Assembly (NCBI GenBank): GCA_029532625.1
Contig: JARFXM010000006.1
Span: 744,001 to 808,000 of the forward strand
Reading direction: 5' to 3'
Origin: Lomentospora prolificans
Taxonomy: Eukaryota; Ascomycota; Sordariomycetes; Microascales; Microascaceae
Length of the DNA stretch: 64,000 bases
Both the position numbers and the translations under genes were made by a program. The number at the start of each line of letters is the position of its first letter. Position 1 is the stretch's first letter. Below the pieces are notes generated by a model. That model ran no database searches, was not told the DNA's origin, and saw only the letters and a list, made by a program, of their open reading frames with translations. This document shows, one piece after another, positions 57,785 to 64,000 of the stretch.

Positions 57785-60700
57785 CCGGCAATCCCGCCGT
57801 GAATGGGGTCCGTCTTGTGGGCCATTCTTCCCGCCCTTCATCAAATTGATATCACTGCTGCCAGGCGTTATTATTTCGGGGCGGGCCTTGTTCAGTCCGA
57901 CAATCAATATTGATGATTGACCACAACTGGTCGACGAAGGGTACAAAGTTGTTCAATTATCCGTAGCGCCAGCACGCATTAATGCTGGCCCTTCTCACCC
58001 CCAGGACGTCCGTAGCCACATCCCACACATCACATAATTGATCAAGCACAGCCAGCCAGCATACAGGCACCCTCCATCCCTCAGTATACTTCTTGACATG
58101 ACACTTGAGGAAGTAAGCCCTTGCAGCCCTTCACATCCGTCGCCAGGCTGTGCACCTTTCTCAAAGTAGACTCTATCTATCTCCACCCAAATCGCAACCC
58201 GCATTTCGCCGAGACTCACGGCGTAGCATTTTTTTCACCTTTCATCTCTCGACCCCTGTCCCAGCTGCTGCCCGCCTGCTTCGCTCCGTACCTCCGGACA
58301 TTGCGTGTGTGTGTATGTGTGCGTGTGTGTGTGCTCGCGCCGTCCTCGTTTCCATCAAAACCCGCCCGTGTCGAATCCACGTCCATGTCCCCGTCCACAG
58401 CCCGCCATCTGCTGCACGGTTAGAGTGCCAAAGGTCGCAATTTAATATCCTCCCTGTGGGGAACAGGGACCCTCGTGGGAAGCTCAAACGGGGCCGGCCC
58501 TCAGACCTGCGTCGACGTCTAATAATACCTGTTATGTACATCGTGTTTTCGCCTTCGTCAACTCTCAAGAAGTGCTGGCTTCCCGTCAAACAACGGCAGG
58601 TCGATTAGTGGCTAGCCCTGCGCTGCTGGCTGCCACTGAGTCAGCAAAGAGAGACAAAGAGGGTCGTGGGAACGCTCCCCATTCTCATGCACGTCTCCCT
58701 TTCGAGCCAAAATACGCGGTTTTAATCTACACTATACCAATGCCCTGTTTTATTCCGTCTATCCCTTCCAGTGTTCTTCCTTACTTTACGGAGGTAGAAT
58801 CCTCGTAAATCCAAAGGCAAAAGCGAATGTCAGCGCCTGCCCAAGTCTCAAGAAACTACGAGATCACAGCGCCCAGTAGCCCAAAAAAAAATTTAAAAAA
58901 AAAAAAAAAATAGTACCTTGAGGATACCACGAGGAGAAGCCAGGAGCTGCCCGGACCCATGTGCTACCCCGTATTATCGATTGTATAAGTTCCACCGGAG
59001 TCGCAGATAACCATCGTTTGATCTCGAGATACTCTTCAAGTCAACCGTCCGCAATCTTAGTCAGAGCCCGGGCAGTGCTCGCTCTCCTCTCCCCGTAGAG
59101 GCGAATCCGAACGCACCCTCTTCCGCATCAAGACGGAAGCGCTCATTCGCAAACCGGAAGCTGAAGCAGACACCTAAAATGACGAGATGCAGCCCTCTCA
59201 TCCCTCGGAGAAATCGTCATTCGCCAGCAACTCATGCTCTCCCTTTGAGACGCATCCAGCTTTGACGGTGAGTTGACTCTCGAAAGAACATTGTCCGGCC
59301 CCCCCTTACACCACAACTCATCTGTCCCATACCAACCCGGGTTCTGTTCCCCTCGATCCCGGTGAGAAGAAGAACGGGAGCAGGAAAAGGCAACAACGCA
59401 CCTATCCGCCTGAACAAGAGCCGGGCTCTCTCAGGTCCTACAAGTCTATTCCTGCACCCACCCGCTTTCAGGCCCCCTCCCCCCTAGTCTCCCACCTCCC
59501 CTGCCTTGTCTGTCTCCGAGCAGGGACAGTTCCGCCTTCCAGAAGCGTCCACATGCGGCCCAAGCCCATGCTGCTAGCGAGCACGCGAGAAATGACGGAA
59601 CAAAACACAAGGGATTCGGTCACAGAGTTGAGAGAGACGCCGGGGGCCGGGGGCCGGGGGGAGGGGGTGTGGCAAAATGGTCTTCTTCATGGCCCTTGGT
59701 CATACGTGCTGCACTCGCCTCAACCGTCTACGTGATAATACGATTTATCTCATAGCTCCTGTGCCGCCAAAGTACTGCCCCCGTCTGTTCCGACATGATT
59801 GGACTCCCATGTCAGTCCTTTCCCCCTCTCCCTCCGCTAACACTTTTCCTTTGTGCTTACCACACTTGTAAACCGCGCATCAATATCACTGACCTTGCAT
59901 GCAATGAAAACAACTGTCAAATGACGCCCAGAAAAAAAGAAACGAAAAAAAAAAGGGTGGGATGAAGAGTTGTGCCAGCGCGCCTAATTACCAAACCCTC
60001 CAAGACCCAAGTCCAGCTCCCGCCCCAAGGTTTACCAGAGGGTCTGGTCCCCTCTCGCGCTGGCCGACTCCGTTTCACGCTCCATGTCACTACCGGCTGC
60101 CGCATGCTGCGACGATGTCAATGTTGGAATCTATGTAACCAAGCCGAGGGAGAAGAAGAGCGCGAGAGAAGGGCCCAAAGAAAAGCGCCGTGGCTCTCAT
60201 GCTAGATCAACCCTCAGAGTCTCGAGTCGTAAACGAAACGCACATCACTCACCCTCCACCACCTCCGCCTCGTCCGTGCAGTCGCATCCCGCCCATCATG
60301 CTCACCAATCGTTGGGTGCAGAAGATCACCCGCCCCAGCCAACCAAAGAACTCGAACCAGTGTTGTTTGAGAGTAATGTTATTTCAAGCTTTCCCTAAAG
60401 CACTAAACGAGCAGCCAATTCACGCATGCCCAGTACACACGTCTAGTTAGGGAGTGATAGGATATGGGAAGTTCCCAAAGGGAAAAATAAAGTAGTGTAT
60501 GTACAGGTCCGCCCCGACAGAATTCCCGTGTAAAGGATAATACGCCGCTCCGATGCCTCCTAAGGAATCCGCTCTCTATACACAGCAGAAACTGTGGAAA
60601 ACAAGGGGAAAAAGAAAAGGAAACGGAAAAAAACAAAACCAGGAAACATGAGGCAAGGTAACTAGTCAAAACGCAACATCAAATCGCAATCAACGGCGGA

Positions 60701-60966
60701 AGGGGATCTGAGGCTGGCTTCAAAAAAGTATAAGAACCAAAAAGTGAAAAAAAAAAAAATACTGAAGAATCTCGCCTATCCCACCTCTTCCTCCTTCATT
60801 AAGTAGGTAATTTCTTTTTTCGTACGGTATTCTTTGTCGTGCCGGTAAGCCTCACCTCGCACCCTTGCCCGCGTGGGCCTCTCATATTACTAGAACTTTG
60901 GATATGGCGTGAAAACGAAAACAAAAAAGTAAACAAAAACTGTTCGTGATGCTAAGTTATAAAGAC

Positions 60967-63900
60967 TCACGCGTCCGAGTAGTAGTCATCGTGGTAGGCC
61001 TGGCCAGGAGGCGCCGACCAGCCGCCGGCACTCGACGCGCCTCCGGCCACGTTCTCCCTAGATGACCAGAACTGGAGGCGCGCGCGGCGATCACGCTCAA
61101 ATTCGGCCCACCTCTTCATGGTAATCTTGCTGCTGTCGAACTCTCCTTCGTATTCGATACCGCCCTTCTTCACCTTCTCATCCGCAGTCTTCCTCGTGTC
61201 ACCCCACGAGAAGTCATCAAACTTCCAGAACGAGTATGCGGGCAGAACAAAGTTCCAAATGGGGAGCGAGAAGAGGTAAATGACCATCCATCCCATGTAC
61301 GTCCACGAATGGGCAGTAACCACAATGAGGACCGCGGGAAGACCAAGAATTAAACCCAAGAGGATGAGAGGAATGATTTGAGGTGGAGAGTTGATAATAG
61401 AGATAATGACTAATGAAGTGGGTGAGAATTCAAGTCAAGTCAAACTTGTTGAGGAATGGAGGGGAGGCTTTATAAGACTTACCGACGTAGAAAGTGAAGG
61501 CAATGGCGGCGGGAAGAACGAGGGTTCCGATGAGCTCGATAAAGACGACGAATTGCATGCTGAAGCAGAAGGTGCCGCATAGATCACGGACGAGGACAAG
61601 CTCCATGAGGTTGTGGATGGTGGAATTGATCCAGCGACGGCGTTGCGAGAGCAGGACGCTGAAAGTGTCCGGAACGGTAGTCTTGCACACGGCCTGCGGA
61701 ACAAACACCTGCTTCCTCTTGGGGAAGGTCCTCAGCATGAGAGTCGACAAGTATCGATCCTCGCCAAGAAGCAACAGATTCTTCGTGTGGAGCGTATCCA
61801 CCACGTTCTCAGAGTAGTGTTCGACAACATCGGGATTCGCAAGGATGGGAACCCAGTAGTTTTGGGCGCCCTTAGGAGCCTTGATTCGGTACATGCAGAA
61901 ACATCCAGGAAGACAGGTGACACCACCAAAGACGGATTCGAAGGACTTGGACAGATGGTGGGAGATGAAGTACTCAAAGACTTGAATGGCAGACACCCAG
62001 CTCTGTCGTTTGTTCGCGATCTTGGTTTCGCCACAGAGACCCATGATTTCGGGATCCTTGACCATGGCAGAAATCATGTGCGTGAGGCTGTCAGGGAACA
62101 CCTTGGTATCGGCATCCACCATAAGCACAACTTCATAGAAGTCCGGGGATATGCCCGTCACCTTCCAAAGACCATTAAACATTTCGTATTCCAATTCTGT
62201 CATGCGTTCGTCGAACATGACCTTCTGGAGGAACGACATGAGAACAATTTGACTGTCACGCTTGCCACGGTTACCAGGCTTCGCCGTTCGCATCTCGTCA
62301 GGGGTACCGCACTTCACCACAACCATCATGGGTACGCGCTGTTGCTTGTCGAGAGGAATAGACGAGGTGGCACCGTAGTCGTAGAAACCAGAGTAGATCT
62401 TGGCCATGTTGTGTCGCTTGGAGCCGCTAGCAACGGCAACGTACGAGAAGGCCTGAACTTCCTCGGGGGGGGCCGAGTGGTCCTTCAACATGCTGAGGAC
62501 GATTTCGGGAGTCGAGTACTTCTCGCCCTTACCCTTGATGATGCCGTCACAAATGACAAGAATGACCTTGTGGCTGTTGGGGTAATCCGTCATGGCGATG
62601 GAGTCCAGAGTGGTGCGCAAACCCTGTTCACCTTCCGAGTAGGCAGTGACGAGGCAGATGGCGTGGGCAAGAGGGAAACCGAAGGGCATCCAGTCGCTCG
62701 GGGGCTGGGGAACAACAGCCTCATGGATGAAACCGGCAGGTCCAGGTCCCTCAGTCGGGCTGGTGGTGCTCGCGTAGGGGTCAGAGCGGAGGAAACTGGT
62801 TCTACTATCATTCCGCTGCTGGTACAAGGAACCGGGGTAGAGAGTGCTGCCCGCGCCCTGGCTAGCCATGGTGGTGGGGACACGCTTGTTGAGGCCGCGC
62901 TCCGCGCCGTTCACCGAGGAGAATCGAGAGGTGGTGGGCAGGAATGAGCTGACACGCTTGCTTCCCCTGTCTGATCCGGTACCGGCAACGCTACTACCCA
63001 TGTCACCCGGTATACGTGGAGGAGCACTATAGATGTCCTCGCTCCAGTCCTCAATCTGTCGGTTCCTCTTCCTCACATCTGAGGTCTGGGATGTCTTAGC
63101 AGCAGCATAGTGGCGGCTGATAAACCACTGGAAGATGAGAGCAAGAATGAACCTGGCGCAGACGACAGCGAGAATGAGGACAAGGGTACAATATAACACG
63201 ACCTTGGCTGCAATACAACCAACGGTCTCGGTGTCAACAGTGCCGACCTTGATGATTTCCTCCAGACACTCCGCAATGTGCTTGTCGTCCGACGACTGGA
63301 AGGCGCGGGTGACGTCGCGGCCACGGATAGCCTGGTTGACGGCGGTGTTGGTGTCGCGAAGTTCCTTGAACCTGTCCGGAATAGTGACCTGGCTCTCGTC
63401 GAACCAGTTGAGTAAGTTAAGGTCAAGGACATTGCCGGAGTAAACGACGAGGTTGCGGGAGCTGTTGCGAATATCATTCCAGGTGAAGTAGACGTCGGCC
63501 GAGCCCTTGAGACTGAGGTAGAAAGCGTCGCGCGCGACGGTGGAGGTGTGGCAGGCATAACCGGGGTAGTAGGGCGATGTGCTGTTGGGGCGGCTAGAGC
63601 CATCCTGATTGAACGTCGAGCAGGGGAAATACCAGCCCAGGTCGCCGTTAGAATTGCTGGGGACATCAGAGTTGGCGGCCTTGCTGATGAGCCCCTTGCA
63701 ACGGCCGTTCACATTCTGGAAGAGGAAACTACCGTCCTTGCCGCTATTCTTCTCGGGCAGGTCGAACAGGATATTAGCAGCCTGTCCATTCTGGCGAAGA
63801 GGAATACCTTCCGCAACAGGGTGGCCCGAGTTCGAGAGATCGTAAGCCACACCATGGAAGATCATATAGCCGCCAGTCACCTCATTGACGCGAAGCCTGA

Positions 63901-64000
63901 GAGGCGGAGAGCCGCAGACGACCTGGTTGAAGCCGAAAGTCAAGAAACCCACAACACCCATGATAAAGAGAATGATGCTGATGAGACCCATCTTCTCCCT
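60967..64000 (-). CDS. chs4: Class IV chitin synthase, 5' end outside the window
   Basis: Minus strand. Exon 64000-61483 continues beyond the window, followed by 61409-60967, joined in phase 1 across a 73-nt intron (GTAAGT...ATTAG). About 987 residues are present. The enzyme polymerises UDP-GlcNAc into chitin at the plasma membrane. The segment starts at REKMGLISIILFIMGVVGF, the first membrane helix of class IV enzymes. A large extracytosolic domain, more helices and a Ser-rich loop follow. The catalytic domain has VDADTK, EDRYLSTLML and the QRRRW signature (LLSQRRRWINSTIHNLMELV), then the C-terminal membrane cluster. It ends YHDDYYSDA. Class IV is the Chs3-like group; the cytosolic N-terminal region (perhaps 200 residues) lies beyond 64000. 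The stop TGA overlaps a GTGAGT word that looks like a donor; I take the stop as real. Confidence 0.95.

Larger units (their letters stand above)
54499..60966. other. Intergenic region, 6.5 kb
   Basis: No credible gene; open frames up to about 208 codons are low-complexity. It holds the WD40 gene promoter (from 54499) and the chitin synthase 3' UTR side. Contents: palindrome copies at 55906-55919, 57556-57565 and 57775-57784, a tetranucleotide GCCA array (57539-57562), and a poly-A tract (about 58882-58910). CCAGC words are dense from 57230 to 57780. Confidence 0.6.

Noticed and set aside
61613..62947. 444-codon ORF antisense to the chitin synthase
   Set aside because: A codon-bias mirror frame of a conserved gene; no recognisable protein features.
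1..64000. CRISPR array, bacterial operon or phage-type system
   Set aside because: Spliced genes, monocistronic spacing and the gene set show a eukaryotic fungal nuclear genome; no regularly spaced direct repeats were found.
1..64000. Secondary-metabolite cluster or selfish-element system
   Set aside because: The recognised genes are unrelated housekeeping and growth genes; no synthase, tailoring enzyme, HET-domain, NLR or spore-killer-like gene was recognised.

Overview
The window is a stretch of nuclear genome from a filamentous ascomycete (Pezizomycotina, probably Sordariomycetes). Genes are moderately GC-rich and carry zero to three introns, mostly 50-150 nt long. The introns have fungal donors (GTATGT, GTACGT, GTGAGT), CTAAC/CTGAC-type branch points and CAG/TAG acceptors. 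The gene set is typical of moulds: class IV chitin synthase, a BtgE-type GH17 wall glucanase, a CYT-4-type mitochondrial RNase and a Reg1-type PP1 subunit. I cannot name the species.

Layout. 289-4068 (+) encodes a large coiled-coil protein. 7957-9745 (+) is an ammonium transporter of the MEP/AMT family. 10716-13214 (+) is a family X DNA polymerase (Pol4), convergent with 13582-16230 (-), exocyst Sec10. Sec10 is divergent from 17501-18629 (+), Nus1 of the dolichol cis-prenyltransferase. 19382-20973 (+) is Trm5, the tRNA m1G37 methyltransferase. Then comes about 14 kb with no convincing intact gene except one small, apparently frameshifted coiled-coil gene (28824-29428, -). 34980-36842 (+) is a Reg1-like PP1 regulatory subunit, convergent with 38128-41310 (-), a mitochondrial RNase II-family exoribonuclease (CYT-4/Dss1) whose reading frame is broken in a seven-base homopolymer. 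42134-43490 (-) looks like the remains of a multi-pass membrane protein gene. 48452-50324 (+) is BtgE, convergent with 52129-54498 (-), a WD40 protein. 60967-64000 (-) is a class IV chitin synthase whose 5' end lies beyond the window.

The genes are housekeeping or growth functions and form no cluster: wall building (chs, btgE), exocytosis (sec10), nitrogen and carbon control (mep, reg1), tRNA and mitochondrial RNA metabolism (trm5, cyt-4), DNA repair (pol4) and glycosylation (nus1).

The most unusual signals are not genes. A 10-bp palindrome, GCCAGCTGGC, occurs seven times, always between genes, against about 0.06 expected by chance, inside denser fields of CCAGC repeats. Long G/C and A/T homopolymers sit in introns, at stop codons and in intergenic DNA. 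Three reading-frame breaks lie in or beside homopolymers, so assembly error must be separated from real decay. trm5 has two stop-free introns of length 3n, and a tiny upstream ORF that overlaps its start codon by four bases.
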